Assembly: GCA_030653365.1 (NCBI GenBank)
Contig: JAURZL010000005.1
Span: 62,001-126,000, forward strand
Source of the DNA: Anaerolineaceae bacterium
GTDB taxonomy: Bacteria > Chloroflexota > Anaerolineae > Anaerolineales > Anaerolineaceae
Direction of reading: 5' to 3'
Length of the DNA: 64,000 bases
Shown here: positions 26,679 through 35,608 of the stretch, piece by piece
Numbering within the stretch: the first letter of the stretch is position 1
Layout: each line of letters opens with the position of its first letter
The notes under the pieces: model-generated
What the model was told of the DNA's origin: nothing
The model's database searches: none
What the model saw: only the letters and a program-made list of their open reading frames with translations
Translations under genes and position numbers: made by a program

Positions 26679-26755
26679 AGGGTATACCCTTAGGGTCGCC
26701 TCTTGACTTTTCGGGTAGAATAAGGGTATAATTTCCAGGGTCACCCCTTAGTGAC
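26679..26755 (+). promoter_or_regulatory. Promoter of the second parA with two operator repeats
   Basis: TTGACT (26703-26708), 18 bases, TATAAT (26727-26732). A 19-base direct repeat of form AGGGTnnnCCCTTAGnGnC lies on each side: 26679-26697 and 26737-26755. The left copy contains the perfect 12-base palindrome AGGGTATACCCT. This is a typical layout for autoregulation by a partition protein. Confidence 0.65.
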
Positions 26756-26798
26756 TTAACCGGTTGAATTTCACCATAACAAAGGAGCTGCCAGCGAA

Positions 26799-27569
26799 AT
26801 GTTCATTATAGCCCTCGCCAATCAAAAGGGAGGTGTTGGAAAAACAACTACCGCGGTCACACTTGCCAGTGGATTTATCCAACACGAAAAGAAGACATTG
26901 TTAATTGATCTGGACCCACAAGGACATATTGCTTTTTCATTTGGCTTTGATAAAAATCCAGGTCTATATAGGTGGTTGGTCTTGGACGAACCTCTTGATA
27001 AGATTGTTCAAACTGTCAGACCAGGACTGGATATCCTTTCCAGCGATAAACGAACAGAAAATGTCAAGCGCCATATTACATTGATGGATTTTCGAGAGAC
27101 AATTTTGTTAGAGCGGTTAAAAGAAAGCGATTATGACATCATATTATTGGATATGGCACCTTCATTAGATGTTTTACATATAAATGGGCTGGTTGCCTGT
27201 GACTGGGTCTTAATTCCGACCCGTCCGGATGCCATGGCAGTGGATGGCGTGAAAGAGATTCTGCTTACAATGGCTGAAATTACACAAAGAGGACACCAGT
27301 TTGCAGGATATTCAATCCTACCGACTTTTTTTGACAGAACAACACGGGAAACAATTACTCAATTTCAAGAAATTGTTAAAACGTTTGGTGAAAGAGTATT
27401 GCCACCAATTCCTCAAGATACTCGTGTGCGGGAAGCTGCAGCGTATGGGAAAACACTATGGGAGTATTCACCGAATAGCCCAGCAATGAGCGGATATCAG
27501 GAAGGTAAAACACAAGTGGGGGGTTATAAACAGATTGTTGATCGTCTTCTGGAGGTGATAGATGGCTAG
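26799..27569 (+). CDS. Second ParA family ATPase
   Basis: 256 residues with deviant Walker A KGGVGKTT near 10-17, Walker A' DLDPQGH, and Walker B IILLDMAPS. It is distinct from the ParA at 23914, with a shorter length and a different C-terminal region (DTRVREAAAYGKTLWEY, the usual ParA end). Small ParA proteins of this kind (type Ib) work with a small ribbon-helix-helix partner, and one follows with an 8-base overlap. The ribosome binding site AAAGGAG is spaced rather far (11 bases) from the ATG. The upstream promoter carries two repeated operators. Confidence 0.92.
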   Translation: MFIIALANQKGGVGKTTTAVTLASGFIQHEKKTLLIDLDPQGHIAFSFGFDKNPGLYRWLVLDEPLDKIVQTVRPGLDILSSDKRTENVKRHITLMDFRETILLERLKESDYDIILLDMAPSLDVLHINGLVACDWVLIPTRPDAMAVDGVKEILLTMAEITQRGHQFAGYSILPTFFDRTTRETITQFQEIVKTFGERVLPPIPQDTRVREAAAYGKTLWEYSPNSPAMSGYQEGKTQVGGYKQIVDRLLEVIDG

Positions 27570-27939
27570 CAGAAATTTACAACGAAGAACAATCCTCGAT
27601 CCAGCTGTGGCTGATTTATTAGCCGGAATGGAAAATAAACAGGCTGAAGCCAGACTGCCAAGAAGGGAGAGAGAGAAGAAAGCCAAAGAAAGGGCAAAAA
27701 TACGTGCCCGACGTGAGCAACGAGTCACATATGATCTTCCTCCACAACTAAAACAAGCGATGTTTGAACTGGCAGAATCATTATCGTTACCTGCCAGTCA
27801 GCTCGCTACCCTGGCATTACACCGGTTTTTAAAATCCTACTCAGAAGGTCAAATTGATTTATCGAAATATAAAAAACCTTCCCGCAGTCCACGCTATGAA
27901 TGGAAACTTGAATTTCCTGCAGAGTGGTGGGAAAAATAG
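27562..27939 (+). CDS. Small basic partner of ParA (ribbon-helix-helix-like)
   Basis: 125 residues. A charged, Arg/Lys-rich N-terminal coiled region (~30-55, PRREREKKAKERAKIRARRE) may stimulate ParA, as flexible arginine-bearing tails do in ParR/ParG/Omega partners. Then comes QRVTYDLPPQLKQAMFELAE and SLPASQLATLALHRFL, consistent with a strand-helix-helix DNA-binding fold. GGAGGTG precedes its ATG, which overlaps the parA gene by 8 bases. The stop codon lies inside a perfect 22-bp palindrome containing GTAACCATGGTTAC. The identification rests on context and pattern. Confidence 0.7.
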   Translation: MASRNLQRRTILDPAVADLLAGMENKQAEARLPRREREKKAKERAKIRARREQRVTYDLPPQLKQAMFELAESLSLPASQLATLALHRFLKSYSEGQIDLSKYKKPSRSPRYEWKLEFPAEWWEK

Positions 27940-27956
27940 TAACCATGGTTACTATT
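27935..27956. promoter_or_regulatory. Perfect 22-bp palindrome with GTAACCATGGTTAC
   Basis: Eleven-base arms with perfect symmetry centred in CATG, overlapping the stop of the ParA partner gene. It is the right-hand counterpart of the site at 25988-26001. Confidence 0.55.
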
Positions 27957-28604
27957 TGGTTAAATAGGGGAGTGCTTTGTAGTTGTGAAGGCAGGAATGA
28001 TTATATTAATGAATTACTAATTATCAAATTTATGCATTAATTACTTTATGAGAACATATTTTCTATTTTTAAATAAATTTAATGAATGATCAATAAAGTT
28101 TCTATGTTATTTGAATCCAAAATGTTTGAATACCGTAGAATAATGAAAATCATCCTCAATCAGTATCAATCCCCAGCGTCTATTATTTGCCAATCCCTCA
28201 TGGTTTTCTGCGATGAGGGGATTCATGATTGAACACAACTTCATCATGCCACATCCAACAGGATCATATCAAAGCAAGTATAGGCGGAAAAACATCGTCC
28301 CTGTGACCTGTAACCAGCATAACAACCATAAGAGCCAGCCTAAAGATGAAAAATGGTTTTGTCCTACCCAAAATGCAGCAGGGGCAACCAAAGGTAGACC
28401 AATGGCTGCAATTTCTATCAGGTTTTCTGCCTTTCAGTACGTTCATTGTCCAACCATAAATGCCATCCGTAAATTGGAAAGGCTGGAAATGCCAGATAAA
28501 ATATGTATTGATTTAGAATGAATCCCTCTCTATTGTCCCTTATAATTGTATGATCATCAAAGAAAGTAAATCTGTCTTAATCGATTTTCCAGAGTAAGTA
28601 ATTT
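27957..28604. other. Intergenic, mostly non-coding
   Basis: About 650 bases, AT-rich. An imperfect hairpin (AATCCCTCAT/ATGAGGGGATT, 28192-28223) is the main structure. A 102-codon open frame starts inside that hairpin at 28213 and ends at 28521; it has no ribosome binding site and no recognisable domain, so I leave it uncalled. The promoter of the next gene must lie in the last ~80 bases. Confidence 0.4.
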
Positions 28605-29384
28605 ATGTTGAATACCAACAACCATGTAGCATTTACACTTGAAACCTCCAATTCTGATACCATAATTTTATGTATCCATGGTGTTTTAGGATCTCCGGGT
28701 CAATTCAAAGATTTCGCAAACAAATTAAATGAACACAATTTCAGTGTCAAATCCATCTTATTGCCTGGACATGGCAGTAAAGGAAAAGAGTTCGCATTTA
28801 TCAAACCAGATAACTGGCAAACATTTGTAAATGAAGAGGTAGCCAGACTTAAGAAAAAGTACCAACAAATCTATTTGTTCGGCCACTCATTAGGTGGTTT
28901 ATTGGCATTGAATACATCATTAACACAATCAATCAATGGAATTATTTTATTAAATACACCGATTTACACGCGGATCACCTGGCGTCAAATATCCTTATCC
29001 CTACGGGTGCTACTCAGTTCGAAGAATAATAATGACCCGGTTCTTCAAATCTATCGAGATTCCTTCGGTGTGAATATCAATGACTGGTGGACCTTACCTT
29101 TCTGGATTCCCAGACTGTTGGACGTTCAGCGAATTGGTCAAAAAACATTAAAGATTTTGGATGAAATCAATACCCCAGTGCTTATTATTCAATCTCTGCA
29201 GGATGAAACGGTAAATCCAAAGAGTGCTGAAATTTTTCATCAACAGTTAATCCATCATCAAGGTTCGATTCATTACTTAATAAAATCAATGCATGCATAT
29301 TTTGATTTGCAGGAAACACAAAACATTGTTGATCAGATTAATCGATTCATTCATGAAATATTATTTAAGAGTCATTTAAAGTAA
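28605..29384 (+). CDS. Alpha/beta hydrolase, carboxylesterase-like
   Basis: 259 residues with an alpha/beta hydrolase core. The oxyanion-hole HGVLGSP is at 25-31, the nucleophile elbow GHSLGG at 93-98 (Ser95), acid Asp200 (LQDETV) and His230 (KSMHAY). The LPGHG at 54-58 and short cap suit Est30/monoacylglycerol-lipase-type esterases that cleave short-chain or monoacyl esters. There is no signal peptide, so it is cytoplasmic. It is probably monocistronic. A weak ribosome binding site (AGAGTAAG) precedes the ATG. Confidence 0.88.
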   Translation: MLNTNNHVAFTLETSNSDTIILCIHGVLGSPGQFKDFANKLNEHNFSVKSILLPGHGSKGKEFAFIKPDNWQTFVNEEVARLKKKYQQIYLFGHSLGGLLALNTSLTQSINGIILLNTPIYTRITWRQISLSLRVLLSSKNNNDPVLQIYRDSFGVNINDWWTLPFWIPRLLDVQRIGQKTLKILDEINTPVLIIQSLQDETVNPKSAEIFHQQLIHHQGSIHYLIKSMHAYFDLQETQNIVDQINRFIHEILFKSHLK

Positions 29385-29410
29385 TTAATTAAGTAATTAA
29401 TATGAATCAC

Positions 29411-29585
29411 GTGCAATTTTTGCACTTACGAGTCAGGCAATAATTGCACTCAGCAGGTGGGCAATATTTGCACGCTGGAAGCCTTAATGCAAAATTTTCA
29501 TGCTGGCCGGAAGGAAATGATTGCCTTTAGGCCTTAAAGAAACTATTGCACCCAGGCCAGAATGCACTTATTGCACTCAGGATAA
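29411..29585. repeat. Degenerate tandem array of GCAATnnTTGCAC units
   Basis: GCAATTTTTGCAC, GCAATAATTGCAC and GCAATATTTGCAC start at 29413, 29437 and 29461, exactly 24 bases apart. More diverged units (GCAAAATTTTCATGC, ATTGCACCCAGG, TTATTGCACTCAGG) follow to 29582. Each unit is itself a short dyad (GTGCAA/TTGCAC). Confidence 0.6.
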
Positions 29586-29838
29586 AGCATATCTTATGTT
29601 GTAATAATCTAATGCGTATAGATATAATCATGATGAATATTATTACTATAAGTAAAAACTATCAATTTGTTTTTAAAAATCTAAACATTATCCGTACGTT
29701 TTTTTCGATGAACCATGAAATTCTAGCTTTAAGCACCTGATCCCCATCCTGGGGAGAATAGGGGATCAGGCTTAGAATAGGGACGAGGATTATGGCGTTA
29801 CGTTTTAGAATTAATGATTATTATCTCCTCGAGAATTT
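29586..29838. other. Intergenic with one hairpin
   Basis: A hairpin CCTGATCCCC/GGGGATCAGG (29738-29770) lies between the convergent esterase and subtilase genes. It has no T run on either side, so whether it terminates transcription is unclear. I see nothing else here. Confidence 0.4.
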
Positions 29839-31470
29839 TTATTTTTTACCTGGTTTGCCACCACCCAGATAATTCAATGCATCTTTTGCCTGTACCAGAC
29901 CAAATCCATAGTAAACGTCGCGTCCTGTTTCACCCAGATCCATTGCGGTCATTTGCATGGCTTCCCGTATCTGGACATTGGTAAAAGTCGGATTCCAGCT
30001 CCAGATCAACGCAGCGACTGCGGAAACATGCGGGGTAGCCATGGATGTTCCGTCCCAGGCTTCGTAGCCACTGGCTGGAAATAATAATGAGTTTTCCACT
30101 GATGCTAATTCCCCTAATTGATTAACTACCAGATATTGACCATCTTCCTGGCTGATGGAAACAGCAAGAATGTATTCGCCTGCTTCTCCCAGGGTTCCAG
30201 AGAATAATCCTGGTAAATTATTATAGATGACTGCTGCTGCGCCTCCATTATCCATTACTTTGGTGACTTTTTCTAAGAATGATGCATCACCTCGTGAACA
30301 TAATACGACTTTTCCTGACCAATCAGCAACAGGATCAGCTGGAAGACAGAAACCACCATCCGCTAATTCACCAGAGATTGTGCCGGTTGGTGCAAATTCC
30401 ATTCCCAAAGCGACATAGGATACGCCATCGACGGTGACAGATGCGGCGGAAATGAATGGTACTGTACTTAAAACACCAACTCCGGGAGCAGCTAGTTCTA
30501 CCTGGTCATTGAAGTTGGAAAAATCTGCGATTACTTTGTTTGTGTCAAGCGCACCGACAGAGATGACAGAATCATACGAGGCAGGATAATGATAGTCAGC
30601 AACTCCATCATTGCTGGCAGCAGCTACAGAAAGAATACCGCTTGCATAGATATCATTGAAGGCTTTTTCCTCTTTTCCGCTTTTATTGGTACCACTTAAA
30701 CTCATGCTGATGATATTGGCACCGTTATCAGCGCATAAATAAGCTGCTTCAATCAAATCAGAGGCATGTGCTTTTGAAACCCATAAACCGTCATCACCAA
30801 AAATTTTTACGATGTATAGTGAAGCTGTTCCTGGTGTGACACCGACAACTCCATATGCATTATTCTGAGCAACAATCGTGCCTGCAACATGGGTGCCGTG
30901 TCCATAACCATCAAGAGTCCATAAGCCAGGATCATCGTTGGTTTGAGAATAGCCACCTTGTACATCGACACCGGCAAAGTCTTCATGTTCGGTATAAAAA
31001 CCAGTGTCAATGATGCAAACGGTTCGTCCAGCTCCGGTAGGGGCCTTCTTGTCAATCCTGCCATCACGGTTTGCATCCCAGATATCGCGTGCCTGCACCA
31101 TATCGACACCATAAGGCACGACCTGTTCAGGCAAGATGGATTCTGCATTTACGGCAGCAGCTTCAGAAGGCATATTCCGAACCAGCTCTCTCACGGGATC
31201 TTCTTCGATCGAGACCACATTTGGATTGCGCCGAATGCCATTCAAGGCACTCTCTGGTAAACTGACCACAAAGGCATTCAGGTCTTCAAATTGATAATGG
31301 AATTTGGCCCCGGCTTGTTGCAATGATACCCGCACACCCGCCTGTTGACCAATTCGATATTCCACGAACACACGTGCTTCCGGTGCACTGGAGACAGGTG
31401 TAAAGGAACCCAAAACGAATAATATTGCGATGATCAAAATGATACTTCGCCCCAACAAAGTTACTTTCAT
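29839..31470 (-). CDS. Secreted S8 subtilisin-like serine protease with PA insert
   Basis: 543 residues from ATG at 31470, chosen because AAGGAGA is properly placed. An N-terminal signal peptide ends near the SSA of TPVSSAPEA. An I9-type propeptide follows (~30-95), then the S8 domain with catalytic Asp155 (IIDTG), His191 (GHGTHVAG) and Ser476 (GTSMATPH). A protease-associated domain (~330-440) is inserted before the Ser region, as in lactocepin- and plant-subtilase-like members. The end is a short GGGKPGKK tail with no anchor, so it is probably released. It is probably a degradative exoprotease. Single gene, convergent with the esterase. Confidence 0.93.
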   Translation of the reverse strand: MKVTLLGRSIILIIAILFVLGSFTPVSSAPEARVFVEYRIGQQAGVRVSLQQAGAKFHYQFEDLNAFVVSLPESALNGIRRNPNVVSIEEDPVRELVRNMPSEAAAVNAESILPEQVVPYGVDMVQARDIWDANRDGRIDKKAPTGAGRTVCIIDTGFYTEHEDFAGVDVQGGYSQTNDDPGLWTLDGYGHGTHVAGTIVAQNNAYGVVGVTPGTASLYIVKIFGDDGLWVSKAHASDLIEAAYLCADNGANIISMSLSGTNKSGKEEKAFNDIYASGILSVAAASNDGVADYHYPASYDSVISVGALDTNKVIADFSNFNDQVELAAPGVGVLSTVPFISAASVTVDGVSYVALGMEFAPTGTISGELADGGFCLPADPVADWSGKVVLCSRGDASFLEKVTKVMDNGGAAAVIYNNLPGLFSGTLGEAGEYILAVSISQEDGQYLVVNQLGELASVENSLLFPASGYEAWDGTSMATPHVSAVAALIWSWNPTFTNVQIREAMQMTAMDLGETGRDVYYGFGLVQAKDALNYLGGGKPGKK

Positions 31471-31683
31471 TTTATTCTCCTTTTTAATATGACACATGAA
31501 AAAGAAAAATTGACTCGTCTCTATTCTTTTAAGACGCAGATATGTACAAATCGATACGAAATTGGTTTATATTTGTTTTTGGTATTCTGAATTGATGGTT
31601 CGTAGTAAAATAATCAGGTCAATCCAAATACTTCATCAACTTTATTTTCTGATCAGATCAATCCACTGCTAAAGGTCGTAAAA

Positions 31684-32382
31684 ATGGAAAAACTCAGCAT
31701 TGTAATCCCTGTTTATAATGAAGAAAAATTTGTCTCCACAACCATCAAGAGAGTGCTGGAGGTTGATCTCAGTGGGTTACAACGTGAGATTGTGGTGGTT
31801 GATGATGGATCCAAAGATAAAACAGTGGAAATATTGCATGCGTTAGCCGAGCAACACCCTGAAATTCAAGTTTTCCAACAGCCAGTCAATATGGGAAAAG
31901 GGGCAGCTTTACGACGGGGTTTTCAGGAAGCGACTGGAGACATCATTTTGATTCAGGATGCCGATCTGGAATACGACCCCTTTGATTATCCGGCATTGTT
32001 AAAACCAATATTGGATGATAAAGCAGATGTTGTCTATGGATCACGTTTCCTGGGAGGACCTCATCGGGTTTTATATTTCTGGCATTATGTGGGAAATCAG
32101 TTTCTAACGCTGTTATCGAATTTAACAACGAACTTAAATTTGACCGATATGGAAACCGGATACAAAGTGTTTCGCGCAAAGGTGATAAAGGAAATACCTT
32201 TGAAGTCTAATCGATTTGGCTTTGAACCTGAAGTGACAGCCAAAATTGCAAGAAGGGATTGGCGGATGTTTGAGACACCGATCTCCTATTTTGGCAGGTC
32301 TTACGCAGAGGGTAAGAAGATAGGTTGGAAAGATGGCTTCCAGGCGATTTACTGCATTATACGTTATGGAATTGCTGACTGA
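31684..32382 (+). CDS. GT2 glycosyltransferase, DPM1-like without membrane helices
   Basis: 232 residues with IPVYNEEKF at the start, DDGS near 42-45, the DAD motif near 96 ([10 protein letters not shown]) and the ETGYKVFR segment near 158, typical of dolichyl/polyprenyl-phosphate mannose synthase-like enzymes. Unlike the 320-residue GT2 at 19242 it has no C-terminal membrane segments. It would transfer a sugar from a nucleotide donor to a lipid phosphate at the inner face of the membrane. AAAGG precedes the ATG. It stands alone upstream of larBEC with a ~175-base gap. Confidence 0.9.
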   Translation: MEKLSIVIPVYNEEKFVSTTIKRVLEVDLSGLQREIVVVDDGSKDKTVEILHALAEQHPEIQVFQQPVNMGKGAALRRGFQEATGDIILIQDADLEYDPFDYPALLKPILDDKADVVYGSRFLGGPHRVLYFWHYVGNQFLTLLSNLTTNLNLTDMETGYKVFRAKVIKEIPLKSNRFGFEPEVTAKIARRDWRMFETPISYFGRSYAEGKKIGWKDGFQAIYCIIRYGIAD

Positions 32383-32521
32383 GAATTTTGAATCAGTAGA
32401 ATACAGTCAAAGGTCATTTCTTTTTAGGCGGGAAATTTCATTTTTTTCTACAATTTTGGTAAAGACTTTTTTCATGAAATCTGACAAACGCTGAAATCGC
32501 GTTTCCACTGTCAAATCGGGC

Positions 32522-32527
32522 TATAAT
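32522..32527 (+). promoter_or_regulatory. -10 hexamer of the larBEC promoter
   Basis: TATAAT lies 31 bases before the larB ATG. The -35 region is poor, so the promoter may need an activator. Confidence 0.35.
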
Positions 32528-32558
32528 CATAATTACTTTCAAAATCTAAAAGAGGAAT

Positions 32559-33326
32559 ATGAACCAGGAATCATTAGTTAAAATCCTCAAACAAGTTCAA
32601 CTTGGAGACACATCCATAGATGAAGCTCTGGAGAAATTGAGAAATTATCCATATGAGAATATTGGCGATTTCGTTCGTCTCGACCACCATCGTTCTTTAC
32701 GCTGTGGCTATCCGGAGATTATTTTTGGGGTTGGTAAAACGATAGAACAATTAATAGCGATCACAAAAAAAGTGCTGGAGCAGAATGAAGATTTAATGAT
32801 CACGAGGATTGAAACTGAAATCTCCAATCAGATCCGGGAGATTTATCCACAGATTGCATATCATCCTTTGGCAAAGATGTTGACCTGGCAATCCAATCCT
32901 GAAAAAGGCATTGGCAATGTCCTCGTGCTAACCGGTGGTACTGCAGATATTTCGGTAGCAGAAGAAGCAGCACTCACAGCAGAAATGATGGGTGCAAAGG
33001 TAACTCGTTTGTTTGATGTGGGAGTCGCTGGATTACACCGTTTGTTGGATCAGCTCGATCTGTTACATTCGGCAACGGTGTTGGTGGTGGTGGCTGGGAT
33101 GGAAGGTGCGCTTCCGAGCGTTGTGGCTGGTCTGGTGAGTGCACCGGTAATTGCGGTTCCGACCAGTATTGGATATGGTGCTAGTTTCAATGGGTTGGCT
33201 GCACTGCTAGCCATGCTCAACAGCTGTGCCAATGGCGTTTCGGTGGTGAATATTGATAATGGCTTTGGAGCCGGGTATCAGGCAGCTTTGATCAATCGCC
33301 AGTCTAGCGGGACTCAAAAAACATGA
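32559..33326 (+). CDS. larB: Nickel-pincer cofactor biosynthesis carboxylase LarB
   Basis: 255 residues. LarB carboxylates nicotinic acid adenine dinucleotide, the first step of nickel-pincer nucleotide (NPN) synthesis. Seen here: the family start (short helix then RLDHHRSLRCGYPEIIFGVGKT) and the AIR-carboxylase (PurE)-like C-half with GGTADISVAEEAA, VAGMEGALPSVVAGL and PTSIGYG. The ribosome binding site is AGAGGA. It overlaps larE by four bases. Confidence 0.95.
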   Translation: MNQESLVKILKQVQLGDTSIDEALEKLRNYPYENIGDFVRLDHHRSLRCGYPEIIFGVGKTIEQLIAITKKVLEQNEDLMITRIETEISNQIREIYPQIAYHPLAKMLTWQSNPEKGIGNVLVLTGGTADISVAEEAALTAEMMGAKVTRLFDVGVAGLHRLLDQLDLLHSATVLVVVAGMEGALPSVVAGLVSAPVIAVPTSIGYGASFNGLAALLAMLNSCANGVSVVNIDNGFGAGYQAALINRQSSGTQKT

Positions 33327-34138
33327 ATGATTTATCCAGTCTACATCTGGAGAAATGGGAAACATTACTAAAATTGCTCCAGGGAAATGAAAAGCTGGGA
33401 GTGACTCTTTCCGGGGGAGTGGATAGCGCACTGGTGTGTGCTGCTGCGGTTGCTGCACTGGGAGTTGGGAGGGTTAAAGCATACTCGATTCAATCTTCAA
33501 TGGAAACTCCACAGGAAATGGAAGATGCCCGGCGAATCACCGATCAACTTGGTGTTGAACACTATATTATCAAGTTCGATGAAATGGAAATAGAAGAGAT
33601 CCGATCCAATCCAATAGACCGCTGTTATTTCTGCAAGCTGGCAAGGATGAAAAAGATACTAGAACATGCAACTTCAGTTGGTATGCATCAATTGGTGGAT
33701 GGATCCAATTTTGATGATCGGGATGATTACCGTCCAGGTCTGAAAGCCCTGGCGGAGCTTGGTGTGAAGAGTCCATTGGGGGATGCAGGCATCACCAAAA
33801 GAGAGGTGAGACAATTAGCACGCTGGCAGGGTTTATTTGTCTGGGATAAACCTTCCAACCCCTGTCTGGCCAGCCGCTTTCCGTATGGTGTGGAAATTAG
33901 CCACCAGCGCATCCAGCAAGTGGCTTGTGCGGAAATGGCATTGAAATCAATCGGGTTTGATGAATTACGGGTGCGTTATCATGAATGCGTTGCACGCCTT
34001 GAAGTGCCGACCTCGTTGTTTGAAAAAGTGTTGGAACAGCGCACACAAATTGTAGAAAAAATAAAGGCATGTGGATTTCTTTATGTATCTTTAGATTTAC
34101 AGGGATTTCGCAGTGGCAGTATGAATGAGGGCTTATGA
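33323..34138 (+). CDS. larE: ATP-dependent sacrificial sulfur transferase LarE
   Basis: 271 residues. LarE adenylates the biscarboxylated intermediate and donates sulfur. The PP-loop SGGVDS is at 30-35; Cys181 (NPCLASRFPYG) matches the sacrificial Cys of the L. plantarum enzyme, and a CYFCK pair occurs at 101-105, so a cluster-bearing variant cannot be excluded. It overlaps both neighbours by four bases (ATGA), so expression is translationally coupled. Confidence 0.95.
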   Translation: MNDLSSLHLEKWETLLKLLQGNEKLGVTLSGGVDSALVCAAAVAALGVGRVKAYSIQSSMETPQEMEDARRITDQLGVEHYIIKFDEMEIEEIRSNPIDRCYFCKLARMKKILEHATSVGMHQLVDGSNFDDRDDYRPGLKALAELGVKSPLGDAGITKREVRQLARWQGLFVWDKPSNPCLASRFPYGVEISHQRIQQVACAEMALKSIGFDELRVRYHECVARLEVPTSLFEKVLEQRTQIVEKIKACGFLYVSLDLQGFRSGSMNEGL

Positions 34139-35334
34139 TGACGAGGATTTTGTATGTTGATGCATATTCAGGGATCAGTGGAGACATGCTTTTGGGGGCA
34201 TTCCTGGATGCAGGTCTGCCTTTAGAAGTAGTACAGGAAGCATTTCAAGAGTTGAAACTTGGTGAGGAATTTCACATCCTTAGTCAGAAGGTTATGAAAG
34301 GAGTGATTCGCGCAACCCAGTTCAGTATTGATATCGTACAACCGCCAGAGTCAGATCATCATCATGGGCATCACCGCCATATGGCTGATATTCGAGAGAT
34401 TATTCTGAAGAGCAAACTGAAAGCCAGTGTTCAGGAAAATGTGTTAAAAATCTTCGATTTACTGGCACGAGCTGAAGGCAGTGTCCATGGGGTCGATCCT
34501 GATGAAATACATTTTCATGAGGTAGGTGCGACTGATTCAATCCTGGATATCGTTGGGATCAGTATTGCACTGGATTATTTCCAGATTGGTCAGGTATTCT
34601 CATCAGGATTACCCTGGTGTGAGGGAACTGTTCACACACAACATGGAATGATGCCAATTCCCGCTCCGGCAACAATGGTTTTGTTGAATGAAAGCCAGGC
34701 GTTGATGCGGCCATTTACAGCTGATGTGGAATTGATAACCCCAACCGGGGCAGCCTTCTTAGCAGCATTTGCCCGGTATGAAAAACCGGAAATGAAATTG
34801 GAAAAATTGGGATGTGGTGCCGGGAGCAAGGATCTACCCTGGCCAAATATTATGAGGGTGATGATCGGTGAACAGAGCAACGAAGCCAACAATGAGCATA
34901 TTGTAATTGAAACCCACATTGATGATATGAATCCTGAGTGGTTTGGACACCTGATGGAGCGATGTTTTGCTTGCGGTGCATTGGACGTAACCTATGCACC
35001 TATATATATGAAGAAGAATCGACCGGCAACCCTGGTGACAATAGTCGCCACCCGACAACAGGAAGCAGAATTGGCAACTTTATTATTAAAGGAATCAACA
35101 ACATTTGGGGTTCGGGTCACACCAGTAAGACGCTATGAATCAGAACGTGATTTTGTCGAAGTAAACACAGCGTGGGGAGTTGTTCGTGTCAAACGGAAAT
35201 GGATGGATGGCAAAGTGATTCAATGGTCACCGGAGTATGAAGATTGCCGCAGGATTGCGAACGAATATAAGATTCCATTGCCTGAAGTTGTTCAGCAAGT
35301 GATCAATCAGTTTCCAGATAACAATTTTGATTAA
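34135..35334 (+). CDS. larC: Nickel insertion cyclometallase LarC, single-ORF form
   Basis: 399 residues. LarC inserts Ni into the pincer ligand. The start YVDAYSGISGDMLLGAFLDAG, the His-rich stretch (HHHGHHRH near 73) and the C-domain (THIDDMNPEWFGHLME near 262) all fit. In Lactobacillus larC needs a programmed frameshift; here it is continuous. The neighbouring genes hold no larA racemase, so the NPN client enzyme lies elsewhere. Confidence 0.95.
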   Translation: MMTRILYVDAYSGISGDMLLGAFLDAGLPLEVVQEAFQELKLGEEFHILSQKVMKGVIRATQFSIDIVQPPESDHHHGHHRHMADIREIILKSKLKASVQENVLKIFDLLARAEGSVHGVDPDEIHFHEVGATDSILDIVGISIALDYFQIGQVFSSGLPWCEGTVHTQHGMMPIPAPATMVLLNESQALMRPFTADVELITPTGAAFLAAFARYEKPEMKLEKLGCGAGSKDLPWPNIMRVMIGEQSNEANNEHIVIETHIDDMNPEWFGHLMERCFACGALDVTYAPIYMKKNRPATLVTIVATRQQEAELATLLLKESTTFGVRVTPVRRYESERDFVEVNTAWGVVRVKRKWMDGKVIQWSPEYEDCRRIANEYKIPLPEVVQQVINQFPDNNFD

Positions 35335-35608
35335 TCATCAAATAATGGAATAAAGAATAAACAATAAGCCAGAAACAAAAAAAACCAGGAATTGCATGAA
35401 ATAAGAATGAGTTTTACAATGTTGGTACAATATTTGCAATCCATAAATAATCTTACAGAATTGTTAAGTCAGGAATTATAGATTCTTAACGGTTGTTAAG
35501 GAAAAACATGGCAATTACACTGAAAAAAATCTATAATCTAAGTAGAGAATTAGTGGATACAAGCGTATGCAGGATTATATATCTGTCCCTATTGAACAAA
35601 GGAAAACA
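35335..35608. other. Intergenic ahead of the V4R gene
   Basis: AT-rich 274 bases with several TTGTTAAG/TTAACGGTTGTTAAG-type repeats near 35460-35500. No gene is seen. Confidence 0.3.

Larger units (their letters stand above)
25921..26798. other. 878-bp regulatory region between parAB and the second parA
   Basis: No gene. It contains GTAACCGTGGTTAC (25988-26001), a second palindrome TATGTGA/TCACATA (26077-26094), a 20-bp-stem hairpin (26305-26355), CATGGATT/AATCCATG (26368-26385), and the promoter with two direct-repeat operators (26679-26755). The size and density of dyads suggest a centromere-like or origin-like region. Confidence 0.55.

Noticed and set aside
23705..27956. Canonical parS (TGTTTCACGTGAAACA)
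   Set aside because: Not found near parAB; only different dyads are present.
28213..28521. 102-codon open frame on the plus strand
   Set aside because: It starts inside a hairpin, has no ribosome binding site and no recognisable domain. A zinc-finger-like reading (FCP...HCP) was considered but is not convincing.
29411..29585. CRISPR array
   Set aside because: Units are short, degenerate and palindromic with no unique spacers of constant length, and no cas gene is nearby.
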